Positions 36,631 to 44,844 of a stretch of DNA of 64,000 nucleotides are shown piece by piece. Position numbers and translations under genes: made by a program. Position 1 is the first letter of the stretch, and the number at the start of each line of letters is the position of its first letter. This DNA comes from an uncultured Polaribacter sp. (lineage in GTDB: Bacteria; Bacteroidota; Bacteroidia; Flavobacteriales; Flavobacteriaceae), in assembly GCF_947497695.1 (NCBI RefSeq), contig NZ_CANMHM010000006.1, positions 1 through 64,000 of the forward strand, written 5' to 3'. Under the pieces are notes generated by a model. That model made no database searches. It had not been told where the DNA came from and saw nothing but the letters and a program-made list of their open reading frames with translations.

Positions 36631-37236
36631 TTAATTGTTGATAAAAATAAATAATTCACCCGTTTCAAAGGTTATTTTAATAGTATTTTCTATTGCTTTA
36701 TTTCTTGTGCTAATTCTTTCTCCAAAAGTTAAGTTTTCCTTTTTCAAAGGATATTGTAGCCCTTCTGTTGTTATATTTGTTGCGATTGGCAAAGGAACTA
36801 AAGAAATATTTTTGTTTTTACAATCTATAACTTTGGTGCTTTTATCAGCTAAAAAATAACGACTATAATTATCATAGAAAGTCAATTTTAATTTATTTTT
36901 CCACTGAATTGCAGTATGTAAATTCCCTAAAAAATGATCTTGTTCTTGTCCACTTGCTCCAAAAACATCAATATTTTTAAAGCCTTTATCAAATAGAATT
37001 TTCAGTATTTTATCAAAATCTGTAAAATCTTGATCAGGTGTTTCAATGATTTCTACATCTTTTGGTAAATCAATTAAAGAATCAAAATCTCCAGAAATAA
37101 AAGTAGGAATAATATTGTTTTCTTTTAAATAACTGTAAGCTCCATCAGTTGCACAAATAATTTTATAATCAGAAAAATTGGGTAGTTTTTTTGGTGGTTC
37201 TCCGTTTAAAAGTAAAAAGACAGTTCCTGTATTCAT
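36631..37236 (-). CDS. Thiamine pyrophosphokinase
   Basis: Transfers pyrophosphate from ATP to thiamine to make the cofactor ThDP (EC 2.7.6.2). From the ATG at 37236 it is 201 residues. A longer frame starting at 37425 would run into the divergent mvaD gene and is not used. Motifs: ATDGAYSYL (near 28-36), SGDFDSL (near 47-53), DFTDFDKIL (near 69-77) and GASGQEQDHFLGNL (near 91-104), all typical of the TPK catalytic domain. It has a divergent start with mvaD, 76 bases apart. Confidence 0.9.
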   Translation of the reverse strand: MNTGTVFLLLNGEPPKKLPNFSDYKIICATDGAYSYLKENNIIPTFISGDFDSLIDLPKDVEIIETPDQDFTDFDKILKILFDKGFKNIDVFGASGQEQDHFLGNLHTAIQWKNKLKLTFYDNYSRYFLADKSTKVIDCKNKNISLVPLPIATNITTEGLQYPLKKENLTFGERISTRNKAIENTIKITFETGELFIFINN

Positions 37237-37312
37237 AAATACAAAAATACCTAAAAAAAGGCTACTAAAAATTCCTTGAAATAGTTTTATCTTTGATGTA
37301 AAATTTAGACGA

Positions 37313-38410
37313 TTGAATACAGCACAATTTATATCAAAAGAAACCAAAAGAATAGTAGAAAAAGTAAGTTTTACATGGCAAACACCAAGCAATATTGCAT
37401 TGGTAAAATATTGGGGGAAAAGCAATCCTCAAATGCCTAAAAACGCTTCAATTAGTTTTACACTAAACAATTGCCATACAATTACTACAATCGATTTTGT
37501 GTATAAGCATAATTCTGCATTCAATTCAGAATCTAAAACAGTAGATTTCGATTTATTTTTTGAAGGAGAAAAGAAAGAAGAATTCAAGCCAAAAATTGCA
37601 GAATTTTTTAAAAGAATCCAAGAATATTGTCCGTATATTTTTGATTATAAAATGATAATCAACTCAGAAAATTCTTTTCCACATTCAAGTGGAATTGCAT
37701 CTTCTGCAAGTGGATTAAGTGCTATTGCTATGTGTTTAATGAGTTTAGAAGCTGAGTTAAATCCTGATTTATCAGTAGAAAACAGCAATAAAAAAGCCTC
37801 TTTTTTAGCACGTTTAGGTTCTGGAAGCGCCAGTAGAAGTGTAGAGGGTCCTTTGGTTGTTTGGGGAAATCATCCAGAAATTGAAGGAAGTTCAGATTTG
37901 TTTGGTGTGCAATTTCCTTATAAAGTACATGCCGTTTTTGAAAATTATCAAGATGCTATTTTGTTGGTTGATAAAGGAGAAAAACAAGTTTCTAGTACCA
38001 TTGGTCATAATTTAATGCATGAGCATCCTTATGCCGAAAATCGTTTTAAACAAGCCAATGATAATTTGGGTAAAATATCAGAAATTCTTCAAAATGGAGA
38101 TGTAAAAGCTTTTGTAAATTTAGTAGAAAGTGAGGCTTTAACGTTACATGCAATGATGTTAACCAGTAATCCGTATTTTATTTTGATGAAACCAAATACG
38201 CTAGAAATTATCAATAAAATTTGGGAATATAGAAATGAAAACGAAAGTAATATTTGTTTTACTTTAGACGCTGGTGCAAATGTACATATACTATACCCAA
38301 AAAATGAAAAAGAAAAAGTGAATCAATTTATTGAAAATAAGTTGTCTAAATACTGTCAAAATAATCAGTATATTTTTGATAGTGTAGGTTTTGGAGCAAA
38401 AAAAATGTAA
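37313..38410 (+). CDS. mvaD: Diphosphomevalonate decarboxylase
   Basis: Decarboxylates mevalonate 5-diphosphate to isopentenyl diphosphate with ATP. It is 365 residues from a TTG start; no ATG gives the full conserved N-terminus. Motifs: SNIALVKYWGKSN (26-38), the phosphate loop FPHSSGIASSASG (122-134), and GSGSASRSV near 168-176 with catalytic Arg and Ser. A conserved Asp lies in CFTLDAGANVH near 318-328. It is the last step of the mevalonate branch and shares the plus strand with mevalonate kinase downstream. Confidence 0.93.
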   Translation: MNTAQFISKETKRIVEKVSFTWQTPSNIALVKYWGKSNPQMPKNASISFTLNNCHTITTIDFVYKHNSAFNSESKTVDFDLFFEGEKKEEFKPKIAEFFKRIQEYCPYIFDYKMIINSENSFPHSSGIASSASGLSAIAMCLMSLEAELNPDLSVENSNKKASFLARLGSGSASRSVEGPLVVWGNHPEIEGSSDLFGVQFPYKVHAVFENYQDAILLVDKGEKQVSSTIGHNLMHEHPYAENRFKQANDNLGKISEILQNGDVKAFVNLVESEALTLHAMMLTSNPYFILMKPNTLEIINKIWEYRNENESNICFTLDAGANVHILYPKNEKEKVNQFIENKLSKYCQNNQYIFDSVGFGAKKM

Positions 38411-38436
38411 GTTTATCAGCTTAAAACAATTTTAAA

Positions 38437-38832
38437 ATGAAAATCTTAATCAAATTTACAATCGCTTTAATTTTTCTTTTTACGTTATCTTTTTCAGCAC
38501 AAAACAAAACTTGGTTAGATGCTGATTTTAAAGAGACAAATAAAGAAAAATCTATTTATTACAAGGTTACTTCTAATGATAAAAAAGAGATTACTTTCTT
38601 TTATAAAAGTGGAAAGGTTTTAAAAAATATAGCTTTTATAAATGGAGAGTTGAATGGTTTTTTTTCTGAGTTTTATGAATCTGGAGAAGTTAAAACTTTA
38701 GGGCAATATAAAAACGGACTAGAAGAAGGTGTTTGGAAAACCTATTACAAGAATGGGAAAAACAAGGAAAAAGGCAGGTATAAAAACGGAGAAAAAGTGG
38801 GTGTTTGGAAAACTTTTTACAAGAATTTTTAA
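38437..38832 (+). CDS. Exported YwqK/MORN-like repeat protein
   Basis: A 131-residue protein with a signal peptide (ending SFSAQ) and three to four MORN-2-type repeats. They read as YKSGKVLKNIAFINGELNG, YESGEVKTLGQYKNGLEEG and YKNGKNKEKGRYKNGEKVG. Automatic pipelines often call such proteins antitoxins of the YwqK type, but the signal peptide and lack of a toxin partner argue against that. It probably folds as an envelope beta-sheet protein. It sits between mvaD and mevalonate kinase, which may be chance. Confidence 0.8.
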   Translation: MKILIKFTIALIFLFTLSFSAQNKTWLDADFKETNKEKSIYYKVTSNDKKEITFFYKSGKVLKNIAFINGELNGFFSEFYESGEVKTLGQYKNGLEEGVWKTYYKNGKNKEKGRYKNGEKVGVWKTFYKNF

Positions 38833-38885
38833 TCGCTTTTCTTAAAAGAAAAATTCGTATTTTTGTAATACTATAAAAAAGAAAA

Positions 38886-39812
38886 ATGAAAGGACCCTTA
38901 TTTTATGCTAAAATTCTACTTTTTGGAGAATATGGAATTATAAAAGATTCTAAAGGTTTGGCAATTCCGTTTAATGCTTACAGAGGTGCTTTAAAAACTT
39001 CATCAGATTTATCTGGAAACCCTAAAATATCGAATCAGAATTTAAAAAAGCTTTATCAATATTTAGCATCCTTAAAAACAGATTTGGTTACTTTTAATTT
39101 AGTAGAATTAGAAAAAGATATAGAAAACGGAATGTATTTTGATTCTTCCATTCCCCAAGGTTATGGGGTTGGTAGTTCTGGTGCTTTAGTTGCCTCTATT
39201 TATGATAAATATGCGTATAATAAAATAACCGTTTTAGAAAATTTAACAAGAGATAAACTACTAAGTTTAAAACAAGTTTTCTCTTTAATGGAGTCTTTTT
39301 TTCATGGAAAAAGTTCTGGTTTAGATCCTTTAAACAGTTACTTAAGTTTACCAATTTTAATCAATTCTAAAGATAATGTAGAACCTGCAGGAATTCCTTC
39401 GCAAAAGCAAGGAAAAGGAGCTGTTTTTTTACTAGATTCTGAGCAAATAGGTGAAACTGAACCGATGGTAAATATCTTTATGAACAAGATGAAAAACAAA
39501 GGTTTTAGAAAAATGATTAGTGAAGAGTTTTCAACAACTACAGATGCTTGTATTGAAGATTTTTTAGTAGGAGACGTAAAATCTTTATTTGGTAATGTAA
39601 AATCGTTGTCTAAAATTGTTCTAAAAAACTTTAAACCAATGATTCCTACTGCTTTTCATAAAGTTTGGGAAAAAGGTATAACCTCTAACGATTATTATTT
39701 AAAATTGTGTGGTTCTGGAGGTGGAGGTTACATTCTTGGTTTTACTGAAGATTATGAAAAAGCCCAAAAAAGCCTTGAGAATTACAAATTAGAACTCGTT
39801 TACAGATTCTAA
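38886..39812 (+). CDS. Mevalonate kinase
   Basis: Phosphorylates mevalonate at O5. A 308-residue GHMP kinase with ILLFGEYGIIKDSKGLAIP (10-28), the ATP loop PQGYGVGSSGAL (90-101), a GKSSGLDPLNSYL segment near 144-156 holding the catalytic Asp, and the C-terminal KLCGSGGGGYILGF (272-285). It differs clearly from the GYDIA kinase upstream, so the two are not redundant. The following prenyltransferase starts five bases after its stop, linking isoprenoid precursor supply and use in one transcript. A TATTTTTG box at 38858-38865 may be its own promoter. Confidence 0.9.
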   Translation: MKGPLFYAKILLFGEYGIIKDSKGLAIPFNAYRGALKTSSDLSGNPKISNQNLKKLYQYLASLKTDLVTFNLVELEKDIENGMYFDSSIPQGYGVGSSGALVASIYDKYAYNKITVLENLTRDKLLSLKQVFSLMESFFHGKSSGLDPLNSYLSLPILINSKDNVEPAGIPSQKQGKGAVFLLDSEQIGETEPMVNIFMNKMKNKGFRKMISEEFSTTTDACIEDFLVGDVKSLFGNVKSLSKIVLKNFKPMIPTAFHKVWEKGITSNDYYLKLCGSGGGGYILGFTEDYEKAQKSLENYKLELVYRF

Positions 39813-39816
39813 TTTT

Positions 39817-40737
39817 ATGAGTAGCTTTAAAGTAAAAAGAATTGTTTTTAAATTATTTAGCTTACTTTCAGTTATTAGAGGTTATAATATCTTAGTTTTA
39901 GTTGTTGCACAGTATCTTGCTGCTATTTTTATTCTTTCTCCAAAAAACAAATCGTTAAGAAGTATTGTTTTTGATATAGACCTACTCTACATTGTTTTAG
40001 CAAGTATTTGTGTAGTTGCATCTGGTTATATTATTAATAACTTTTATGATGTTCAAGTAGATAGAATCAATCGTCCGTTAAAAACGAAGGTTGATAATTA
40101 TGTAAGGCAGTCTACCAAGTTAAAATTATATTTTACATTAAATTTTTTAGGTTTCTTTTTTGGTTTACTTATTTCGTGGAAAGCTGCACTATTTTTTGCA
40201 GTTTATATTTTTGGTATTTGGTTTTATTCTCACAAGTTAAAAAAGTACCCTTTTACAGGTTTAATTTCTGCAACTGTATTAACAATTCTTCCTTTTTTTG
40301 CAATATTTGTTTATTTTAAAAACTTTTCGAAAATAATATTTGTTCATGCCGTTTTTCTTTTTTTAGTGATTATGGTTAGAGAGCTGCTAAAAGATTTACA
40401 AAGCATGAAAGGTGCAATTGTTAATGATTACGAAACTTTTCCTATTGCTTATGGAGAAAAAAAAACCAAACAATTATCAATATTCTTATTGATATTAACG
40501 CTTTTTCCAATCGTTATTTTGTTTAGTTATCCTGCATTAAGTTATATGAGGTATTATTTTTACTTAGCTTTAATTGTTCTTGTTTTTTTAGGATTTTACT
40601 TATGGAAATCTACAGATACAAATCAATATAGAATGTTACATAACGTTTTGAAAATTTTACTTTTAATAGGCGTTTTTTCTTTGGTTTTTATTGATATTTC
40701 TTTGATTGTAGAAAAAGTGATAGACCGATTAAATTAA
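39817..40737 (+). CDS. UbiA-family geranylgeranylglycerol-phosphate geranylgeranyltransferase
   Basis: An integral membrane prenyltransferase of 306 residues with eight to nine helices. The first Asp-rich motif is NNFYDVQVDRINRP (74-87). The second, weaker one is in KDLQSMKGAIVNDYETFPIAYG near 190-210 (DLQSMKGD-like pattern with Asp changed to Ala). The family name comes from archaeal enzymes that add geranylgeranyl to geranylgeranylglycerol phosphate. In Bacteroidota the real acceptor is uncertain; a quinone or heme prenyltransferase is an alternative. It is co-transcribed with mevalonate kinase (four-base gap). Confidence 0.8.
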   Translation: MSSFKVKRIVFKLFSLLSVIRGYNILVLVVAQYLAAIFILSPKNKSLRSIVFDIDLLYIVLASICVVASGYIINNFYDVQVDRINRPLKTKVDNYVRQSTKLKLYFTLNFLGFFFGLLISWKAALFFAVYIFGIWFYSHKLKKYPFTGLISATVLTILPFFAIFVYFKNFSKIIFVHAVFLFLVIMVRELLKDLQSMKGAIVNDYETFPIAYGEKKTKQLSIFLLILTLFPIVILFSYPALSYMRYYFYLALIVLVFLGFYLWKSTDTNQYRMLHNVLKILLLIGVFSLVFIDISLIVEKVIDRLN

Positions 40738-40749
40738 GGTTTTTTTACC

Positions 40750-40757
40750 TACTTTTG
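40750..40757 (+). promoter_or_regulatory. Possible -7 element upstream of the pseudouridine synthase gene
   Basis: TACTTTTG matches TAnnTTTG and lies 16 bases before the ATG at 40774. No well-placed TTTG is seen upstream, so it is tentative. Confidence 0.4.
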
Positions 40758-40773
40758 CAAAAATTTTTAAGTA

Positions 40774-41628
40774 ATGAATTCAAATAAAAACTCGTCGAGA
40801 GGACGACAAGAAGGTAAAAAAAACACTCCTCTAAGTAGAAAAAGTAAACCTTTGGCTAGAAAATCTGCAAAAAAAACGTTTACAAAAATAAAAGATACTA
40901 AAAAGTCAGATCCCTCTTCAGGAATCCGTTTAAACAAGTACATTGCAAATTCTGGCGTTTGTTCTCGTAGAGAAGCAGATACCTATATAGAACATGGTAG
41001 TGTAGAAGTAAATGGAAAGTTAGTTACTGAAATGGGCTACAAAGTACAGCCAGATGATATTGTGCGTTTTGATGGAACTTCAATTACACCAGAGCAAAAA
41101 CGCTATATTTTACTGAACAAGCCAAAGAATTACATCACTACAATGGATGATGAAAGAGGTAGAAAAACAGTGATGGAATTGGTTGCAAATGCATCTAAAG
41201 AAAGAATATATCCTGTTGGTCGTTTAGATAGAAATACTACAGGTTTGTTGTTGTTTACTAATGATGGAGATTTAGCTAAAAAGTTGACACATCCAAAACA
41301 TAACGTTCGTAAATTATACCATGCATCTTTAGATAGAAAATTAGAATTAAGAGATTTAGAAAAATTAAGAGGTGAGGTAATTATTGAAGGTAGAAAAGTG
41401 TTTATTGATGCAGTTTCTTATGTAAATGGGGAGCCAAAAACAGAAATAGGTATTGAAATTCACTCTGGTAGAAACAGAATTGTTCGTAAAATATTTGAAC
41501 ACGTTGGTTACAAAGTAAACAAATTAGACCGAGTTATTTTTGCTGAATTAACGAAGAAAAATTTACCAAGAGGAAGATGGAGAGAGTTAACCAATTTAGA
41601 GGTTGCAAATCTTCAGAAAATGCAATAG
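40774..41628 (+). CDS. rRNA pseudouridine synthase, RsuA/RluB family
   Basis: A cytoplasmic enzyme that isomerises a uridine in ribosomal RNA. The first 50 residues are a disordered, basic extension rich in Lys, Ser and Arg. An S4 RNA-binding domain follows (51-100, IRLNKYIANSGVCSRREAD). The catalytic domain has Asp152 in the hallmark GRLDRNTTGLLL (149-160), and ends with SGRNRIVRKIFEHVGY. The RluB-like layout suggests 23S rRNA, but the exact uridine cannot be told from sequence. Confidence 0.92.
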   Translation: MNSNKNSSRGRQEGKKNTPLSRKSKPLARKSAKKTFTKIKDTKKSDPSSGIRLNKYIANSGVCSRREADTYIEHGSVEVNGKLVTEMGYKVQPDDIVRFDGTSITPEQKRYILLNKPKNYITTMDDERGRKTVMELVANASKERIYPVGRLDRNTTGLLLFTNDGDLAKKLTHPKHNVRKLYHASLDRKLELRDLEKLRGEVIIEGRKVFIDAVSYVNGEPKTEIGIEIHSGRNRIVRKIFEHVGYKVNKLDRVIFAELTKKNLPRGRWRELTNLEVANLQKMQ

Positions 41629-41637
41629 ACAAAATTT

Positions 41638-41663
41638 AATCCAGCTTTTAGCTGGATTTTTTT
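41638..41663 (+). terminator. Terminator of the pseudouridine synthase gene
   Basis: The hairpin AATCCAGC / GCTGGATT with a five-base loop is followed by seven T, nine bases after the stop. Confidence 0.85.
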
Positions 41664-41686
41664 ATAACAATATTTTAAAGTACAAA

Positions 41687-41718
41687 AAAAGACTGCCCTT
41701 AAAAAGAGGCAGTCTTAA
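41687..41718 (-). terminator. Terminator of mscL
   Basis: The stem AAGACTGCC (41689-41697) / GGCAGTCTT (41708-41716) is followed on the minus strand by a run of seven T. It lies just downstream of the mscL stop at 41743. Confidence 0.85.
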
Positions 41719-41742
41719 TAATTTTAAATAGAAGATAAAAAC

Positions 41743-42153
41743 TTATTTCTTAGCTAATAAATCTCTAATTTCTCCTAATAAGTCTTCTTGACTTGGTCCT
41801 GCAGGAGCTGCTGGAGCTTCTTCTTCCTTCTTTTTAGTTTTGTTATAAGCTTTTACAATCATAAACATTACAAAACCTACAATAATTAAATTGATAATTG
41901 TATCAATCCAAGCTCCATAAGTAATTGCGTTTTCTGGAGTAACTACTTTACCTGCTGCATCTAAGACAGCTTCTGATAAAACATGTTTTTGATCTGCCAA
42001 ACTTACACCTCCTGTAAATAAACCTACAATTGGCATTACAATATTACTTACAAATCCTTTTACAACGGCACCAATTGCACCTGCCATAATTACTGCAACA
42101 GCAAATTCAATTACATTACCACCAGTAATAAACTCTTTAAATTCTTTTAACAT
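41743..42153 (-). CDS. mscL: Large-conductance mechanosensitive channel
   Basis: A homopentameric inner-membrane pore that opens under membrane tension to release solutes on osmotic downshift. At 136 residues it is normal length. MLKEFKEFITGGNVIEFAVAVIMAGA covers the N-terminal amphipathic helix and TM1. TM2 is AWIDTIINLIIVGFVMFMIV. The C-terminal cytoplasmic helix follows a Glu/Ala/Pro-rich linker (EEEAPAAPAG). It lies 50 bases after alr on the same strand. Confidence 0.95.
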   Translation of the reverse strand: MLKEFKEFITGGNVIEFAVAVIMAGAIGAVVKGFVSNIVMPIVGLFTGGVSLADQKHVLSEAVLDAAGKVVTPENAITYGAWIDTIINLIIVGFVMFMIVKAYNKTKKKEEEAPAAPAGPSQEDLLGEIRDLLAKK

Positions 42154-42203
42154 TTTACTTTGTTTTTAATTAATTGTTAGACCGCTAAAGTAGTCAAAAA
42201 ATA

Positions 42204-43304
42204 TTAACTAACTATTTTTTTCTGAATTCGAGGAGAAATTGAAGTTAAAGTCTCGTAAATAATTGTTTCTGAAGTGTTGGATATATGGTGTAACATTTCT
42301 TGGCTGTTAAAAATAATTACTTCATCTCCTTCTTTACAATCAATTTTAGTAACATCAACCATAATCATGTCCATACAAACGTTTCCAATAATTTTTGCCT
42401 TTTTATTATTAATAAACACATATCCCTTTTTATTCCCCAATTTTCTTGACAAACCATCTGCATGACCTACAGGAATTGTGGCTGATTTTGTAGGGCTTTT
42501 TGCTATAAAAGCTCTGTTATAACCTACAGTTTCTCCAGGATCAATTAAATGAATTTGAGAAATAATTGATTTTAAATTATGGGTGTTTTTAAGTTGTGCA
42601 GTTTCTTCTTTATCATTACCAAAACCATACAACCCAATACCAATTCTAACCATATCAAACTGTGCTTTTGAAAAATTTACAACACCAGAAGTATTTAAAA
42701 TATGAAGCATTGGTTCATAGCCTAAATGTTTGTAAAACTGTTGAGCTATATAGGCAAAATTATTAATTTGGTTGATGGTAAAATCCTTTTCCTCTAAATC
42801 TTCACTAGCTGCTAAATGAGAAAATAACGATTGTACTTTTATATGATTTGTTTCTTTTAACCTGCTAATTATATTCGGAATATCTGTATGCCAAAAACCC
42901 AATCTATTTAAACCTGTATTAAATTTTATATGAATTGGGTAATTCATTAACGGAATTTCATCTGCTAATTCTAAAAAGGCATTAAATATTTTAAAATTAT
43001 ATAAGTTAGGTTCTAACCTGTAATTTATAATTTGTTGTAAGTTAGGTGTTTGAGGGTGTAAAACAAGAATTGGTTTTTTTATACCTGCTTCACGTAAAGC
43101 AACTCCTTCGTGAGAATAAGCAACAGCAAAATAATCTACTTTATCTTCTAAAAACTGAGCAATTTGTATACCATCACTTCCATAACCAAAAGCTTTTACT
43201 ACTGCTAAAACTTTAGTTTTAGGCTCTAATTTTTGCTTAAAATAAGCAAGATTGTGCAACAATGCATTTCCATCAATCTCTAAGACAGTAACGTGGTTAT
43301 TCAT
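42204..43304 (-). CDS. alr: Alanine racemase
   Basis: A PLP enzyme making D-alanine for peptidoglycan. At 366 residues, the pyridoxal lysine is Lys37 in AVVKAFGYGSDG. The catalytic Tyr is in the GYNRAF motif near 259-264. The PLP phosphate-binding MVRIGIGLYG is near 218-227, and the GNVCMDMIMVDVT segment near 305-317 is present. It starts nine bases after the thymidine kinase stop, so tdk, alr and mscL likely form one operon. Confidence 0.95.
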   Translation of the reverse strand: MNNHVTVLEIDGNALLHNLAYFKQKLEPKTKVLAVVKAFGYGSDGIQIAQFLEDKVDYFAVAYSHEGVALREAGIKKPILVLHPQTPNLQQIINYRLEPNLYNFKIFNAFLELADEIPLMNYPIHIKFNTGLNRLGFWHTDIPNIISRLKETNHIKVQSLFSHLAASEDLEEKDFTINQINNFAYIAQQFYKHLGYEPMLHILNTSGVVNFSKAQFDMVRIGIGLYGFGNDKEETAQLKNTHNLKSIISQIHLIDPGETVGYNRAFIAKSPTKSATIPVGHADGLSRKLGNKKGYVFINNKKAKIIGNVCMDMIMVDVTKIDCKEGDEVIIFNSQEMLHHISNTSETIIYETLTSISPRIQKKIVS

Positions 43305-43313
43305 TTGTGAAAT

Positions 43314-43910
43314 TTATTTTTTTGTATTTTTTTGTTCTTGCATTGCTTTAAAGTAAGCAGCTCTGCTTAAAGGTTCGTATTCTAGTGTTTCGCCCAATAA
43401 TACTAAATCTTCATTTTGTGTTTTTCTAAAACTATAATGTGCTAAGTTTCCTGTTTTTGTGCAAACAGCATGTACTTTTGTAACGTATTCTGCAGTTGCC
43501 ATTAAGGCAGGCATAGGCCCAAAAGGTTTTCCATTAAAATCCATATCTAAACCAGCAACAATAACTCTAACACCACTGTTTGCAAGATTATTACAAACAC
43601 TCACAATCTCATCATCAAAAAATTGGGCTTCATCTATGCCAACTACATCAACATCATTTACCAATAAAAGAATATTGGAAGCAATAGGAACAGGGGTAGA
43701 TCGAATGCTATTTTTATTATGAGAAACTACTTCGTTTTCATCATAACGTACATCAATTTTAGGTTTAAAAATCTCTACACGTTGTTTTGCAAACTGGGCA
43801 CGTTTTAACCTTCTAATTAATTCTTCTGTTTTGCCAGAAAACATAGATCCACAAATTACCTCGATCCAACCAAATTGTTCTGTATGATTTACTGTATTTT
43901 CGAGAAACAT
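43314..43910 (-). CDS. tdk: Thymidine kinase
   Basis: Salvage kinase phosphorylating thymidine (type II, cytoplasmic). 198 residues. The P-loop is [11 protein letters not shown] (21-31). A DEAQFF Walker-B motif lies at 93-98. A lasso region lies near 160-180 ([15 protein letters not shown]). The structural zinc ligands usual in type II enzymes are reduced: only one Cys is seen in the C-terminal part, as in some Bacteroidota. It is the first gene of the tdk-alr-mscL group, diverging from the 270-residue protein. Confidence 0.93.
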   Translation of the reverse strand: MFLENTVNHTEQFGWIEVICGSMFSGKTEELIRRLKRAQFAKQRVEIFKPKIDVRYDENEVVSHNKNSIRSTPVPIASNILLLVNDVDVVGIDEAQFFDDEIVSVCNNLANSGVRVIVAGLDMDFNGKPFGPMPALMATAEYVTKVHAVCTKTGNLAHYSFRKTQNEDLVLLGETLEYEPLSRAAYFKAMQEQKNTKK

Positions 43911-44031
43911 TTTGTAATTTTAGGCTTTAGATTATTAAATTTGAAGTTTCTTTGGATTTAAACAAATTTAGGAATATTTACGAATTAAAAATAATTTAAG
44001 CTGAATTCGTTTCAGCATCAAAATACAACAT

Positions 44032-44844
44032 ATGCAAAAAAGATTAGAAACCGATTTGATGAGTTTGGCACACAGTATTCTAAAAATGAAAAATAAAGAA
44101 GATGTGTTTGCTTTAAAAGAAAAATCGCAAGAGATTTATGAAAAATTATCTTTATTAGCTTTTGTTGAAGAATATATAAATACAACACCTAATACTGAAC
44201 AGACTAAAGAAGAGTTACTTTCTAAAATAGAAAAAGCAAAAGTAGTTGCATCAACCAAGAAAAAGGTTAAAGTAGATAAAGTAATTAAAGAGCAAGCAGT
44301 TGTTGAGGAAAAAGTTGTTGATAAAATGGCTGATCCGTTAGAAGAGGTAAAAGAGGTTGTTGTTGATAAAATTGATAAAAAGGAGGTTGCTGAGGTAAAA
44401 GTTGAAGAAATTATAGAGCAGCCTTTTGATGAGTTAGAAGAATTGTTAGGAGCTAAAAAAGAAATTAAACCAGCAACGACAAGTAACAAGAAAAAGAAAG
44501 AAATTTCTGTTGCAAAAGCAATTACTTTAGATGAAGAGTTAAAAGATACTATTTCTGTAGATGAAATGACTACTTTGTTTGATATACCAGCACCTAAATC
44601 TTTAAATGATAGATTAACCACGAATCTTAAAATAGACCTAAATGACAGAATTGCTTTTGTAAAGAATTTGTTTGATGGAAGTCAAGAAGATTTTAACAGA
44701 GTAGTATCTCAATTAAATACCTATTCATCAGAAAAAGAGGCCAAGAAATTTATTACTAAAATTGTAAAACCAGATTATGATTGGTCTGATAAGGAAGAAT
44801 TAGAAGCACGTTTTATAGAAATATTAGCACGTAAATTTGCTTAA
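44032..44844 (+). CDS. Protein of unknown function with a charged central region
   Basis: A 270-residue cytoplasmic protein in three parts. The N-terminal helical part (1-75) resembles a short coiled coil. A low-complexity segment rich in Lys, Val and Glu (75-165) is probably disordered. A compact C-terminal domain (about 190-270) contains LNDRIAFVKNLFDG, DFNRVVSQLNTY and a final EARFIEILARKF. The same C-terminal pattern is, to my memory, common in flavobacterial hypothetical proteins. The function is unknown. It ends four bases inside the convergent GT9 gene. Confidence 0.8.
   Translation: MQKRLETDLMSLAHSILKMKNKEDVFALKEKSQEIYEKLSLLAFVEEYINTTPNTEQTKEELLSKIEKAKVVASTKKKVKVDKVIKEQAVVEEKVVDKMADPLEEVKEVVVDKIDKKEVAEVKVEEIIEQPFDELEELLGAKKEIKPATTSNKKKKEISVAKAITLDEELKDTISVDEMTTLFDIPAPKSLNDRLTTNLKIDLNDRIAFVKNLFDGSQEDFNRVVSQLNTYSSEKEAKKFITKIVKPDYDWSDKEELEARFIEILARKFA

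Noticed and set aside
37237..37425. 63-codon N-terminal extension of thiamine pyrophosphokinase
   Set aside because: The extension would overlap the start of divergent mvaD and encodes hydrophobic residues not expected in this cytoplasmic enzyme. The ATG at 37236 gives the normal length.
38437..38832. Antitoxin of a toxin-antitoxin system
   Set aside because: The YwqK label is only a database name. The protein has a signal peptide and MORN-2 repeats, and there is no toxin candidate beside it.
44136..44621. 161-codon minus-strand frame rich in Ser and Thr
   Set aside because: It is the antisense shadow of the Lys/Val/Glu-rich stretch of the gene at 44032-44844.
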